Notes under the pieces: generated by a model
Databases searched by the model: none
What the model saw: only the letters and a program-made list of their open reading frames with translations
What the model was told of the DNA's origin: nothing
Shown here: piece after piece, positions 17,024 to 27,915 of the stretch
Numbering within the stretch: the first letter of the stretch is position 1
How the letters are laid out: the number at the start of each line of letters is the position of its first letter
From: Noviherbaspirillum sp. UKPF54
GTDB lineage: Bacteria; Pseudomonadota; Gammaproteobacteria; Burkholderiales; Burkholderiaceae_D
Assembly: GCF_007874125.1 (NCBI RefSeq)
Contig: NZ_CP040128.1
Location: 3,472,001 to 3,536,000 of the forward strand
Direction of reading: 5' to 3'
DNA length: 64,000 nucleotides
Program-made: the position numbers and the translations under genes

Positions 17024-17314
17024 ATGAATCGCGCCACGCTCCAGAACAATACCGACAAGCAGCGCTACGAACTGGTCGACGCCGGCCAGGTCGTCGCGTT
17101 CGCCGACTACCGCCAGGAGAACGACGCCGTCGTCCTGATCCACACCGAAGTCAGCCCCGAACACGGCGGCAAAGGCTATGGCTCGGCCCTGGCCAGGCAG
17201 GCGCTGGACGACATCCGGACCCGGCAAAAGAAAGTGGTCCCGGTGTGCGAATTCATGGCCGGCTACATTGGCAAGCATCCGGAATACGGCGATCTGCTCA
17301 AGTCCGCCGACTGA
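17024..17314 (+). CDS. GNAT-like N-acetyltransferase (YidJ/COG2388 type)
   Basis: 96-residue minimal GNAT protein. EVSPEHGGKGYGSALARQALDDIRTR contains the acetyl-CoA binding Q/R-x-x-G-x-G/A-like loop as GGKGYGS, and KVVPVCEFMAGYIGKHPEY is the conserved C-terminal signature of this small family. The acceptor substrate is unknown. The ATG at 17024 follows CCGGAAAAAAT. Confidence 0.88.
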   Translation: MNRATLQNNTDKQRYELVDAGQVVAFADYRQENDAVVLIHTEVSPEHGGKGYGSALARQALDDIRTRQKKVVPVCEFMAGYIGKHPEYGDLLKSAD

Positions 17315-17399
17315 GCGCATTCACGCCTGAAAACGGAAAATGCGGGGAGGAAGCGGCAGGGCCGCCGCCTTCTGCGATCCGTCGTCGCCCGGCGGCAGC

Positions 17400-17825
17400 C
17401 TAGCTTTCCAGCTTGGCGTCGAGCGTGATCTGCGCATTAAGGAGCTTGGACACCGGGCAGCCCGTTTTCGCCTTGTCGACCGCCGCATCGAACGCCTGAC
17501 GGTCTGCGCCAGGAATTTTCGCAGCCAGAGCCAGATGAATCGCCGTAATCGAAAATCCATCGTCTTTCTTCTCCAAAGTCACTGCCGCTTCCGTACTCAG
17601 GCGCTCCGCCACCATGCCCGCCTCGCCCAGCTGCGCCGATAGCGCCATGGTGAAGCAGCCGGCGTGCGCCGCCGCGATCAATTCCTCCGGGTTGGTTCCC
17701 GGCTCGTCCTCGAAGCGCATGCGAAAGCCATACGGCGTATCCTTGAGCACGCCGCTCTGGCTGGAGAGGCTGCCCTTGCCATCCTTGAGGCCGCCGGTCC
17801 AGACGGCCGATGCTGTGCGTTTCAT
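17400..17825 (-). CDS. osmC: OsmC family peroxiredoxin
   Basis: 141 residues. OsmC/Ohr proteins reduce organic hydroperoxides with two Cys. Both are present: CFTMALSAQL near residue 57 and CPVSKLLNA near 124, with the conserved GTNPEELIAAAHAGCF context. Length and the KRTASAVWTGGLKDGKG N-terminus fit OsmC rather than Ohr. GGAGGAATC precedes the ATG. Usually induced by osmotic and stationary-phase stress; no operator is evident here. Confidence 0.93.
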   Translation of the reverse strand: MKRTASAVWTGGLKDGKGSLSSQSGVLKDTPYGFRMRFEDEPGTNPEELIAAAHAGCFTMALSAQLGEAGMVAERLSTEAAVTLEKKDDGFSITAIHLALAAKIPGADRQAFDAAVDKAKTGCPVSKLLNAQITLDAKLES

Positions 17826-18008
17826 CGTGATTCCTCCTGTGCGCTGTCAGCGCGGATATTTTCCGGTCCGGAGATCGCTCATCTCTCGAACGTGATTAGA
17901 CCAAGCCCTGGCCAAACATTGCGGCGGCGACGGCGAAAACACGCGCATGTCTGTGGCCGATCAAACCGAGTCGGATGACATGCATGATTGATAACGTTTA
18001 GTGGATAG

Positions 18009-20123
<2,115 letters not shown>

Positions 20124-20168
20124 TCCACAGCGGTCTTGCGCGCGCCGCGCGTCGGCTGCAAATACCCT

Positions 20169-20363
20169 CTAAGCGCCGGCGGCGGCCTTGCCGCCGGCAT
20201 GCCGCGCCTCCCACGCCTGCAACTCGGCGCGGTATCTCTCCATCTCCTGCGCATACCAATCAAAGATGCAGGGATCGCACCCGCTGCGGCAGCATTCGTC
20301 ATCGCCGGGCATTTCCGGCGGCATCGGACGCGGGTCTTCGTCAATCGGCAAAATATCAGCCAT
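20169..20363 (-). CDS. Oxidoreductase-like domain protein (small Cys-rich)
   Basis: 64 residues. DDECCRSGCDPCIFDWYAQE is the signature of the Oxidored_like family (PF09791), small proteins with a C-C-x3-C-x2-C motif that are often fused or adjacent to oxidoreductases; the role is unknown. Start at MADILPIDEDPRP (20363). It is convergent with fadH, whose stop is 45 bp away. Confidence 0.8.
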   Translation of the reverse strand: MADILPIDEDPRPMPPEMPGDDECCRSGCDPCIFDWYAQEMERYRAELQAWEARHAGGKAAAGA

Positions 20364-20465
20364 GGCAAAATGAAACGTTTCAATCCGTACGTTTGCGGGC
20401 CATCCCGCAAAAAAGCAAGAGTACATCAGTAACGGAAACCACGTTCAACAGCAAAGGAAAACGCC

Positions 20466-21239
20466 GTGCCGAAATTCGCCGCCAACCTGACGATGATGTT
20501 CAACGAAGTGCCCTTCCTGCAGCGCTTCGCGGCCGCCGCACAAGCCGGATTCGAGGCGGTCGAGTTCCTCTTCCCCTACGACCATGCGCCCGAGGAAATC
20601 GCTGCGCAACTGCAGGCGCACCGGCTGCAAAACGTGCTGTTCAACATGCCGCCGGGCGACTGGGCGGCGGGCGAGCGCGGGCTGGCTTCGCTGCCCGGCC
20701 GCCAGGCCGAGTTCCGCGCCGGAGTCGCCACCGCGCTCGCCTATGCGCAGGCGCTCGGCACGCCGCGCCTGCACGCGATGGCCGGCCTGCTGCCGCCCGA
20801 TGCCGACGCCGCGCAGCACCTCGCCACCTTCATCGACAACCTGCGCCATGCCTGCGCCGAAGCGGCGAAGTTCGGCATCACGGTCCTGATCGAGCCGATC
20901 AACCGGCGCGACATGCCGGGCTATTTCCTCAACACCCAGGCCGACGCACACGCGATCCGCGAAGCAGTGGGCGCCGCCAACCTGAAGGTGCAGATGGATC
21001 TCTACCATGTGCAGATCGTCGAGGGCGATATCGCGATGAAGCTGCGGCGCTACCTGCCGCATGTCGGCCATATCCAGATCGCCGGCGTGCCCGAGCGGCA
21101 CGAGCCCGACACCGGCGAAGTCAATTACCGCTATCTGTTCCGCCTGCTCGACGAACTCGGCTACGATGGCTGGCTCGGCTGCGAATACCGCCCGGCCAAG
21201 GGTACGCTTGAAGGGCTGGGCTGGATGAAGAATCTTTAA
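20466..21239 (+). CDS. Hydroxypyruvate isomerase family protein (Hyi/OtnI)
   Basis: 257-residue TIM-barrel sugar isomerase. [44 protein letters not shown] and QMDLYHVQI are typical of hydroxypyruvate isomerase and of 2-oxo-tetronate isomerase OtnI; the two cannot be told apart without context. Glu and His metal/catalytic residues (EPIN, DLYH, GCEYRP) are retained. GTG start with AAAGGAAAAC in front. First gene of a plus-strand run with YciI and GST genes (28-30 bp gaps), with no glyoxylate carboligase or tartronate reductase nearby. Confidence 0.88.
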   Translation: MPKFAANLTMMFNEVPFLQRFAAAAQAGFEAVEFLFPYDHAPEEIAAQLQAHRLQNVLFNMPPGDWAAGERGLASLPGRQAEFRAGVATALAYAQALGTPRLHAMAGLLPPDADAAQHLATFIDNLRHACAEAAKFGITVLIEPINRRDMPGYFLNTQADAHAIREAVGAANLKVQMDLYHVQIVEGDIAMKLRRYLPHVGHIQIAGVPERHEPDTGEVNYRYLFRLLDELGYDGWLGCEYRPAKGTLEGLGWMKNL

Positions 21240-21268
21240 TCCCTGTTATTGGTTGAAAGGAGACTGCG

Positions 21269-21571
21269 ATGCACTATCTGCTTTGCTACGACTGCGCCCC
21301 GGATTACCTCGAGCGGCGCGCGCAATTCCGCGACGAGCATCTGGCACTCGCGTGGCAGGCCCAGGCGCGCGGCGAACTGGTGCTGGCCGGTGCGCTGTCG
21401 GACAACTTCGACGGCGCGGTGCTGCTGTTCCAGGGCGATTCGCCGGCCGCCGCCGAAGCTTTTGCCGCTGCCGATCCCTACGTGAAGCACGGCCTGATCA
21501 CCGCCTGGCGCGTGCGCCCGTGGACCACGGTCGTGGGAGAAGCCGCCGCCAGCCCGGTGCGCCCCGGCTGA
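21269..21571 (+). CDS. YciI-like protein
   Basis: 100 residues. MHYLLCYDCAPDYLERRAQFRDEHL...ELVLAGAL...YVKHGLITAWRVRPWTTVVG is the YciI fold, a ferredoxin-like dimer with a conserved His/Asp pair in a small pocket. Enzymatic role unknown. GAAAGGAGA precedes the ATG. Probably co-transcribed with the isomerase and GST genes. Confidence 0.92.
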   Translation: MHYLLCYDCAPDYLERRAQFRDEHLALAWQAQARGELVLAGALSDNFDGAVLLFQGDSPAAAEAFAAADPYVKHGLITAWRVRPWTTVVGEAAASPVRPG

Positions 21572-21598
21572 TCGATCCATTCGCTTTCAGGAGACCTC

Positions 21599-22252
21599 AT
21601 GCAACTCATCGGCATGCTCGATTCCCCCTATGTCCGCCGCGTGGCGGTGTCGCTGCAATTGCTCGGCATCCCTTTCGAACACCGCTCGATTTCGGTATTC
21701 CGCACCTTCGACCAGTTCCGGCAAATCAACCCGGTGGTCAAGGCACCGACCCTGGTGTGCGACGACGGCACCGTGCTGATGGATTCCACGCTGATCCTCG
21801 ACTATGCGGAAGCGCTGGCCGCGCCGCGCAAGTCGCTCATGCCGCGCCATCCGGACGAGCGCCGGCATGCGTTGCGCGTCATCGGCCTGGCGTTGGCGGC
21901 CTGCGAAAAGAGCGTGCAGATCGTGTACGAGCACAACCTGCGGCCTGCCGAAAAGCTGCATGAGCCGTGGCTGCAACGGGTGCAGGGTCAGCTGATGGCG
22001 GCCTATGAGGCGCTGGAAGCGGAGCTGCGCGCCCGTCCGCTGGCGGCAACGAGCACGGAGATCGACCAGGCTGGCATCAGCACGGCTGTGGCCTGGCATT
22101 TCACGCGGAAAATGCTGCCCGATGCGCTCGACGCAGCGTCCTTCCCGGCGCTGCAGGCATTCTCCGAACAGGCGGAACAGTTGCCGGAATTTCGCGCCGC
22201 GCCCTACGGCGACAGCACCATGGAGCGCGCCGCTTCCGGCGGTCAGGGCTGA
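21599..22252 (+). CDS. Glutathione S-transferase family protein
   Basis: 217 residues. N-terminal thioredoxin-like domain (MQLIGMLDSPYVRRVAVSLQ, NPVVKAPTLVCDDG, LMDSTLILDY with the glutathione-binding E/DS motif replaced by DST) and an all-helical C-terminal domain (STAVAWHFTRKMLP). Ser9 is the likely catalytic residue. The protein resembles the YibF-type GSTs. TCAGGAGAC precedes the ATG. A decayed copy of its N-terminus lies at 25105-25200. Confidence 0.88.
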   Translation: MQLIGMLDSPYVRRVAVSLQLLGIPFEHRSISVFRTFDQFRQINPVVKAPTLVCDDGTVLMDSTLILDYAEALAAPRKSLMPRHPDERRHALRVIGLALAACEKSVQIVYEHNLRPAEKLHEPWLQRVQGQLMAAYEALEAELRARPLAATSTEIDQAGISTAVAWHFTRKMLPDALDAASFPALQAFSEQAEQLPEFRAAPYGDSTMERAASGGQG

Positions 22253-22272
22253 GGCGGCCCCAGGCGCGAACG

Positions 22273-23208
22273 TCAGGTTCCCGCCAGGCGGCCTCTGCGC
22301 CATTGCGTCAGCGCTCCCGGGGCTTCATGCAGTTCCAGAACCCGGACGTTGGCCGGCGGCCGGCGCGCGAGGACCGCGCAGCGCCCGCCGGTCCAGATTT
22401 CCACTGCCGGCGGCAATGCCGCGCGCAGGTCGGCCAGCGCCTGCAACACGTGCGCTGGCCTGGCGGCAGCCGAAAACGACAGCGCCACGATATCGGCGGC
22501 CTGCGCCTTCGCCGCCTGCACGATTTCCGAGACGGGCGTTTGCACGCCCAATGAGATGCAGCGGGCGCCTTCGAGCGCGAATATCGCTTCGGACATCAGC
22601 AGGCCGATCCCGTGCAACTCCTGCGGAATGGTGGTCAGCAGGATACGGGGACGGACCGCCGCGCCATCGGCTGCCGGGATCGCGCCAATCGCGTTACGCA
22701 TGACGAACTGCACCGTCTCGGTGTAAAGATGTTCCTCGAAGACGGCCAGCTGCCCACCGGCCCAGTAGTCGCCGACCATCACGGTCAGCGGAGCGAGCAC
22801 CTCGACAACAAAACGGAACATCCCCATCCGCAGCAGGCATTGCGTCAATTCCCGCTGCATTTCCTGCGTCCGGTGCGCCTTGCACAGCGCGATATAGTGC
22901 AGCAGGTCTTCGCGCTCGTCGCGCAAGCCGCTCTCCTCGCTCTCCTTGGGGCGCTGCTGCGCCATCGCGCGCAGCGTGCCGATATCGGCGGCGACCAGCC
23001 GGCCGGGCCGATGGCCGAGGTCCATCAGCTTTTTGATCATGCGCAGCTTGTCGACCTGCTCGGGCAGGTACAGCCGCTCGCCGAGCGCATCGCGCTGCGG
23101 CAAGGGAAAGTTGTACCTGCGCTCCCACATGCGCAAGGTGTCTTTCGACAGTCCCGTTTCCCGTTCTACGGCACTGATGTTCAAGGCGTCAGGCGAGGGT
23201 ATCGGCAT
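22273..23208 (-). CDS. MerR family regulator with CarH-like cobalamin-binding domain
   Basis: 311 residues. MerR helix-turn-helix at about 10-75 (ISAVERETGLSKDTLRMWERRYNFPLP), helical-bundle domain to about 165 and a Rossmann-like B12 domain from about 185. It carries W149-x9-E159-H160, the Wx9EH motif that caps adenosylcobalamin in CarH/LitR photoreceptors, and E197-L-H199-G-I-G202, the ExHxxG form of the B12 motif. So it is probably a B12-dependent, possibly light-responsive repressor. The residue after Trp149 is Ala, where Thermus CarH has the His used after photolysis. A TATAAT box and palindrome at 23280-23294 suggest autoregulation. Confidence 0.85.
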   Translation of the reverse strand: MPIPSPDALNISAVERETGLSKDTLRMWERRYNFPLPQRDALGERLYLPEQVDKLRMIKKLMDLGHRPGRLVAADIGTLRAMAQQRPKESEESGLRDEREDLLHYIALCKAHRTQEMQRELTQCLLRMGMFRFVVEVLAPLTVMVGDYWAGGQLAVFEEHLYTETVQFVMRNAIGAIPAADGAAVRPRILLTTIPQELHGIGLLMSEAIFALEGARCISLGVQTPVSEIVQAAKAQAADIVALSFSAAARPAHVLQALADLRAALPPAVEIWTGGRCAVLARRPPANVRVLELHEAPGALTQWRRGRLAGT

Positions 23209-23266
23209 TTCTTTTCACTCAGCTTCGTTCGGTTTCCGAAGTGTATGATCGCGTTTCTCCTCATGC

Positions 23267-23272
23267 ATTATA
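23267..23272 (-). promoter_or_regulatory. -10 box of the MerR/CarH-like gene
   Basis: Exact TATAAT on the minus strand, about 60 bp upstream of the start codon; the matching -35 region (TTTGTC, 16-bp spacer) lies inside the palindrome at 23280-23294. Confidence 0.6.
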
Positions 23273-23279
23273 GGTCGAC

Positions 23280-23294
23280 TTTGTCCATGACAAA
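23280..23294. promoter_or_regulatory. Operator-like palindrome between merR-type gene and DUF378 gene
   Basis: TTTGTCCATGACAAA: inverted repeat with 6-base arms and 3-base centre, overlapping the -35 of the MerR gene. The same 15-mer occurs inverted at 23830-23844 upstream of the fasciclin gene. A further TTTTGTCG half-site lies at 23303-23310. Confidence 0.65.
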
Positions 23295-23427
23295 ATGCGC
23301 AGTTTTGTCGAACGTTCGCGCTTAATTGCGGTCAGTGTCTTTACCTGCGCAGCGGCAAACCGGCGCTTCTTTCTATTCTGGGCGCAATAGCGGTGCGCAG
23401 TCTTTGCAACGGCACAAGGAGGCAATC

Positions 23428-23712
23428 ATGGCAAGCACAGTAGACACCCACATTCCGGAACGGCGGCGCATGCCGGACCGGCGCATCGCATCGCATCCGG
23501 CCCGGGCGAACCGTCTCGGCGCGGCGGACTGGATCGCGCTGACGCTGCTCGTCGTCGGCGGCATCAATTGGGGATTGGTCGGACTGTTCGGCACCGATCT
23601 GGTAGCGGCGCTGTTCGGCGACATGAGCGCACTGTCGCGCGCGGTCTATACGCTGGTCGGGTTCAGCGCGTTATACGCGCTCTACAGCGCCAGCAAGCTA
23701 TCCCGTTCCTGA
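23428..23712 (+). CDS. DUF378 membrane protein
   Basis: 94 residues. After a charged N-terminus come two transmembrane helices (DWIALTLLVVGGINWGLVGLF and SRAVYTLVGFSALYALYSASKL). GGINWGLVGLF is the core signature of the DUF378 family, of unknown function. AAGGAGGC precedes the ATG. It diverges from the CarH-like regulator gene, sharing the palindrome in between, so it may be part of that regulon. Confidence 0.9.
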   Translation: MASTVDTHIPERRRMPDRRIASHPARANRLGAADWIALTLLVVGGINWGLVGLFGTDLVAALFGDMSALSRAVYTLVGFSALYALYSASKLSRS

Positions 23713-23726
23713 AGCGGGAAAGATAG

Positions 23727-23766
23727 AGAAATGCCCGGCGCATTTGCGCCGGGCATTTCTTTTTTG
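23727..23766 (+). terminator. Terminator after DUF378 gene
   Basis: Sixteen-base perfect arms AGAAATGCCCGGCGCA / TGCGCCGGGCATTTCT followed by T6. Confidence 0.9.
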
Positions 23767-23829
23767 TGTCGCGCTCCGGTTGCGCAGACGGCATCGCCAC
23801 AGGTAATTTCCTGCCTCCTACAATCCACA

Positions 23830-23844
23830 TTTGTCATGGACAAA
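23830..23844. promoter_or_regulatory. Second copy of the operator-like palindrome, upstream of fasciclin gene
   Basis: TTTGTCATGGACAAA is the exact reverse complement of the palindrome at 23280-23294. It is 118 bp before the fasciclin ATG. A second perfect palindrome (ATTTCTCA-TT-TGAGAAAT) follows at 23848-23865. Confidence 0.6.
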
Positions 23845-23961
23845 CTGATTTCTCATTTGAGAAATATCAAATAGCGCTGTACCCCGCTTCCTATGCTTCA
23901 GTGACTGGCGGCCGCCTCCACTCCGCCCTGAACAGGCCGCCACTTTTGCAAGGAGATTGCC

Positions 23962-24942
23962 ATGAAACTCGTGAAGCTTTTCTGCATCTTTATGGCCGCC
24001 ACCCTGATGTCCGCCTGCGGCGGCAGCGAGGACAATGTGACGGCTGCCACGCCGGCGGCGACCAGCGCGCCGGCCGCCGGCGCTTCCCCCACGCTCGACA
24101 AGGTCGCTGGCGCGAACGGATTCACCGCCCTGCTGGCAGCCGCAGCCAAGGCCGACCTCGCAAGCGCCTTGGCCGATCCCAATGCCAGCCTGACGGTGTT
24201 CGCGCCGACCGACGACGCATTCGGCAGGCTCGCGACCAGCCTCGGCTTTGCCAGCGCCGCCGCCATGGTCGATGCGCTGCCTGCAGCCACCCTTAAGAGC
24301 ATCCTGTCTTACCACGTGCTTCCGGCTGCCAGGAACGCGGCCGCGCTACGCGCCGCGCAGCCGGCCCAGCCGACGCTGTATGAATTCGACGGCGCGCCGG
24401 CCGCCGTTACGGTCGGCAGCGGCCCCTCGGGCGTGACGCTCACGGACGCCGCGCTGACGGCGGCGAATGTGACGGCAACGGATGTCGCAGCGGGCAACGG
24501 CGTGATCCACGTGATCGACAAGGTACTGGTGCCGCCTGGAGTGCTGAACATCGTGCAGATGGCGCGGGTCAATCCGCAGCTGTCGTCGCTGGCCGGCGCC
24601 GTCGTCAGCGCCAACCTGCAGGACACCCTTTCCGGTCCGGGTCCGTTCACGGTGTTTGCGCCGACCAACGCGGCCTTCTCCGCCGCGCCGACCGGCCTGA
24701 CGCCGCAGCAACTGGCTACCGTGCTGACCTATCACGCGCTCGGCCGGCAAGTCCTCGCGTCGCAAATCCCGTTTGGCGCGCCGATCCAGACGCTCGCGTC
24801 GCAGGCAATCGTGATCAACGCGGGCACGCCGCCCACCATCAGCGACACGACCGGCACGCCGGCGAAGATCGTCGCCACCGATGTACGGGCGAGCAATGGC
24901 GTGGTGCACGTGATCGACAAGGTGCTAATCCCGGCCCTGTAA
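23962..24942 (+). CDS. Fasciclin (FAS1) repeat lipoprotein
   Basis: 326 residues. A lipoprotein signal ends at the lipobox LMSAC (Cys19), giving a membrane-anchored surface or periplasmic protein. Two FAS1 domains follow (about 45-185 and 190-326), each with a VFAPTDDAF/VFAPTNAAF H1 box and a HVIDKVL H2 box. FAS1 proteins mediate adhesion; in bacteria they are often stress- or light-induced. CAAGGAGA precedes the ATG. The operator-like palindrome upstream links it to the CarH-like regulator. Confidence 0.93.
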   Translation: MKLVKLFCIFMAATLMSACGGSEDNVTAATPAATSAPAAGASPTLDKVAGANGFTALLAAAAKADLASALADPNASLTVFAPTDDAFGRLATSLGFASAAAMVDALPAATLKSILSYHVLPAARNAAALRAAQPAQPTLYEFDGAPAAVTVGSGPSGVTLTDAALTAANVTATDVAAGNGVIHVIDKVLVPPGVLNIVQMARVNPQLSSLAGAVVSANLQDTLSGPGPFTVFAPTNAAFSAAPTGLTPQQLATVLTYHALGRQVLASQIPFGAPIQTLASQAIVINAGTPPTISDTTGTPAKIVATDVRASNGVVHVIDKVLIPAL

Positions 24943-25450
24943 TCTTCGGCCTGCTCGACGAGCGCTGCCCTGGCGGCAGGCTCGGCTGCCCATACCGCCC
25001 GGCGCGAAGTTCGCACGGGCAGAGCGCTCGAATGGCGGCAGTAGGAGTTTCCCGAGCGCCCCACGCAATGCTTTTTTCACTCATCCGCAGGAAACCGCAA
25101 GCGCCTGATCGGTATGCGCGATTCCTGTCGTGTCCGCTGCGTCTCGGTATCGCTGCAATTGCCTGGAATCCGGTGTGAGCGCTGCGTGAACTCAATGTTT
25201 TGTGCCGCCTCTGCGTTCATGCAGGAAAGCATCACGCGAAGATGGCATGCAGCCTCACGCACGCTTTGCTGCATTCCTGCTCCACGCAATAAAACTGCTC
25301 ACTGGAATTCTGCGCAGTGGCGGCCGAGCACGCCGAATTCAAGGCGATACGTCGTGCTCAAAAGCCATCGTGCAGCATGCCGCCGGATCGCCGGATCGCC
25401 GGATTGCCGCGCTCAGCGTTATCATGCTATCCACACGCGCCGGAACAAGC
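24943..25450. other. 508-bp intergenic region
   Basis: No intact gene is supported. It contains a GST-like fragment (25105-25200) and otherwise GC-rich sequence without a clear terminator or promoter. The three CGCCGGATCG-like short tandem units near 25380-25405 are the only other local repeat. Confidence 0.5.
25105..25200 (+). pseudogene. GST N-terminus fragment
   Basis: Translates as LIGMRDSCRVRCVSVSLQ followed by LPGIRCERCVNSMF, lining up with residues 3-34 of the intact GST at 21599-22252 (LIGMLDSPYVRRVAVSLQLL...). More than half of the positions agree and the frame is open, but no start codon context or downstream GST sequence remains. A partial duplication or relic. Confidence 0.6.
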
Positions 25451-26701
25451 ATGAATGCATTCAACAAGCGCACCGCCGTCCGGATCGCCATCGTCAGCAT
25501 GCTGCTGGCGGCCGTGGCCAGCCCGCTGGCCTGGATCGTCGCGCAGAAAACCGCGGAGGAAGACACGGTGTCGCTGGCGCTGGAGGAATCGGGCCGGCTC
25601 CTGCATCATTTCGGCGCCGTCGAACTGGGCGGCCCGGATGCCGGCGCACGCGCTAGCCAGGCTGCCGCCACCTTGGCCGGCGGCCTGTTCGACATTGCCG
25701 AAATCTACAACCGGCGCGGCGACAAGCTGGCGCTGTCGATGACCGCCGAAGGCCTGGCGGTCGAGGCGCAGCTTCCGCAGCACGTACGCCCCGATTACGG
25801 CGCCCCCTCTTACCAGAGCCTGAAGCTGAATGACGGCCGCTGGGTGCTGCGCGTTTTCGTGCCGCTGCGCAAATCCGGCGGCGGCGAGGTCACCGGGTAT
25901 TTTGAGGGCGTGCGGGTCATCCCGGCATGGCAGCGCGATCAGATGCTGGCCAATGCGCTGCGCGCCGCGCTGATGGTCAGCCTCGCGTCGCTGCTGTGCG
26001 GCGCGGCCATCTATCCGGTCGTGGTGCACCTGTCGGCCGACAATGCGCGCAAGGCGCGCGAAATCCTCGATTCGCACATTTCGATGATGGAGGCGCTCGG
26101 CCGCGCCATCGCCAAGCGCGACTCCGAAACCGGCGCGCACAACTTCCGGGTCGCGTGGATTGCCGCGCGCATCGCCGAACGCTTCGGCTTGCCGGACCAG
26201 TCGATGCAGTCCCTGATCGTGGGCAGCTTTCTGCACGACATAGGCAAGATCAGCATTCCCGATGCAATCCTGCGCAAGCCCGGCGGACTCGACGCCGCAG
26301 AACTCGAACGCATGCACACGCATGTGACGCAGGGCGAGGAAATCGTCGGCGGCATCGGCTGGCTCGACGATGCGCGGGCAGTCGTCTCCTCCCATCATGA
26401 AAAATGGGATGGTACCGGCTATCCGCGCGGACTGGCGGGCGACGCCATCCCGCTGGCCGCGCGCATATTCGCCGTCGCGGACGTGTTCGACGCGCTCTGC
26501 TCACGGCGCCCCTACAAGGAACCGATGACGTTTGAGGTGGCCATGTCGATCCTGGAAAAGGATACCGGGACCCATTTCGATCCGGCCATCATGGCGGCAT
26601 TCCGCCCGATTGCGCGCGACGTGTTCAATTGCCTGGAGCGGTGCAGCGAGGAAGATGCGCGGCGCCTGCTGGAAGAGCGCGTGCGTCGGTATTTCGGTTA
26701 G
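25451..26701 (+). CDS. HD-GYP domain protein (putative c-di-GMP phosphodiesterase)
   Basis: 416 residues. Transmembrane helix at about 10-30, a periplasmic sensor region of about 140 residues with no recognised fold, a second helix at about 172-195, then HD-GYP. All signature residues are present: HDIGK, HHEKWDGTGYP and the DVFDAL segment, so hydrolysis of c-di-GMP to GMP is likely. The ATG at 25451 is preferred (signal-anchor follows directly), though an in-frame ATG at 25424 is possible. Neither has a strong ribosome-binding site. Confidence 0.88.
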   Translation: MNAFNKRTAVRIAIVSMLLAAVASPLAWIVAQKTAEEDTVSLALEESGRLLHHFGAVELGGPDAGARASQAAATLAGGLFDIAEIYNRRGDKLALSMTAEGLAVEAQLPQHVRPDYGAPSYQSLKLNDGRWVLRVFVPLRKSGGGEVTGYFEGVRVIPAWQRDQMLANALRAALMVSLASLLCGAAIYPVVVHLSADNARKAREILDSHISMMEALGRAIAKRDSETGAHNFRVAWIAARIAERFGLPDQSMQSLIVGSFLHDIGKISIPDAILRKPGGLDAAELERMHTHVTQGEEIVGGIGWLDDARAVVSSHHEKWDGTGYPRGLAGDAIPLAARIFAVADVFDALCSRRPYKEPMTFEVAMSILEKDTGTHFDPAIMAAFRPIARDVFNCLERCSEEDARRLLEERVRRYFG

Positions 26702-26724
26702 GCGGGAGGGGGGACGTCGAGTAA

Positions 26725-26785
26725 TAAAGTCTGTCGGATTTTTTAAAGTCCGTCGCAAATGGGCTGCAATCGCTAAAGTCTGTCG
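26725..26785 (+). repeat. Left group of TAAAGTCYGTCGG repeats
   Basis: Three direct copies: 26725-26737, 26744-26755 and 26774-26785. Two inverted copies lie 2.4 kb away at 29158-29170 and 29229-29241. Arrangement in clustered, inward-facing copies is like transposase-binding sites at element ends. The rest of this 357-bp intergenic region holds no gene. Confidence 0.6.
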
Positions 26786-27058
26786 ATGCATTGTGCGATG
26801 GTCTCGCCATCCCGACTTTCGAATGCAAAGTGGTCGGCGCCTCAAGCGCCCGCTTGGCTGCGTAAAGCAGGCATCGACGTTGCGCCTTAGAAGCGCAACA
26901 ACCGGCCAGAAGGAGACGCCCATCGACGTAGAAGTACCGTTGCATGATGGACCAAAACCATACTGAATAGCCAAAGATTGCTGCGTAGTATTCACGTTAA
27001 TGTTTTGGAACTATTGCTGGCTCAATTCCTCTGAGGTGAAGAACTCACATTAGGAGCG

Positions 27059-27619
27059 ATGATGGATCAGCAAGAACATGATATGGGCATGAGCTGGGGT
27101 AAATTTGCAGCGATGATCGTAACCTCGGTCGTCATCATGTTCTTCTTGATGTACCAGTTAATCTATTCACTTGATCACGCAACGTTCAGTATGAATCGGC
27201 TGGTTGCATCATTAGTGATGGGATGTGTCATGACCATTGTGATGCTGAGTTTCATGTGGTCGATGTACAAAGGAAATCTAATCAAAATCGTTGTTCTCAT
27301 CGTGGCTGCGGTTGTCGGCATCACCCTTCTTTCCATGAACAGAAGCCAAACGCTAATTAGTGACGTAGGCTTCATGAAGTCCATGATTCCCCATCACTCA
27401 ATAGCTATTAACAACGCACGGAAGGCGAGCATTAGTGACCCCCGCGTTCGTAAGTTGGCGGACGGAATAATCGAATCTCAGGTCCGAGAGATAGCTGAGA
27501 TGAAACTGCTCCTTGATGACATTGCGCGCAATGGTGAACGAGGAAAGACAACGCTTCCCGCCCGCTCCACCGAAATAAGCCCAGAAATGGAGCGCAAGAT
27601 TAAGGAAGATGTGCAGTAA
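27059..27619 (+). CDS. DUF305 membrane protein
   Basis: 186 residues. Three transmembrane helices (about 16-38, 49-68, 78-96) are followed by a cytosolic or periplasmic DUF305 domain with [19 protein letters not shown]; the HHSxAI residues are the family signature, associated with copper or other metal stress. Met-rich N-terminus ([13 protein letters not shown]) could bind copper. Codon use is clearly AT-richer than in neighbours, pointing to recent acquisition. AGGAGCGATG covers the start. It sits in a segment bracketed by inverted repeats. Confidence 0.9.
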   Translation: MMDQQEHDMGMSWGKFAAMIVTSVVIMFFLMYQLIYSLDHATFSMNRLVASLVMGCVMTIVMLSFMWSMYKGNLIKIVVLIVAAVVGITLLSMNRSQTLISDVGFMKSMIPHHSIAINNARKASISDPRVRKLADGIIESQVREIAEMKLLLDDIARNGERGKTTLPARSTEISPEMERKIKEDVQ

Positions 27620-27915
27620 AGGGGGAATGGCTATCATTATTTCCCGCTTTCTCCGTATTGAAAGATTCCTACTGGCCTAAGGAGATGTCCGCTTTGGGTC
27701 GTTCTCGCTGCCCCGCAGCCGAGGACCGGCCGGCTGGAACCAGACGCAGACTGGTCATCACGGGAAGCACATCCAGGCAGCGAGCAGATGTACCATGGAA
27801 GAGTGTTCAGACGTCGGCATACCATACAGAGGAACCCAGACAACTGCTTAACTGGGTATCCAATAAGTCAGGCCGCTCACGCGTTTCCAACCATCAATCC
27901 TAAAGATGAAGCTTC
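27620..27915. other. Intergenic, non-coding
   Basis: 296 bp with no supported ORF. Contains TCCGCTTTGGGTCG (27688-27701), a motif repeated directly at 29037-29050. Confidence 0.4.

Noticed and set aside
25202..25450. N-terminal extension of the HD-GYP frame
   Set aside because: Upstream residues lack family similarity and would bury the transmembrane anchor.
24943..25450. Possible small RNA or riboswitch in the long gap
   Set aside because: No terminator or conserved structure is visible; only a gene relic was found.
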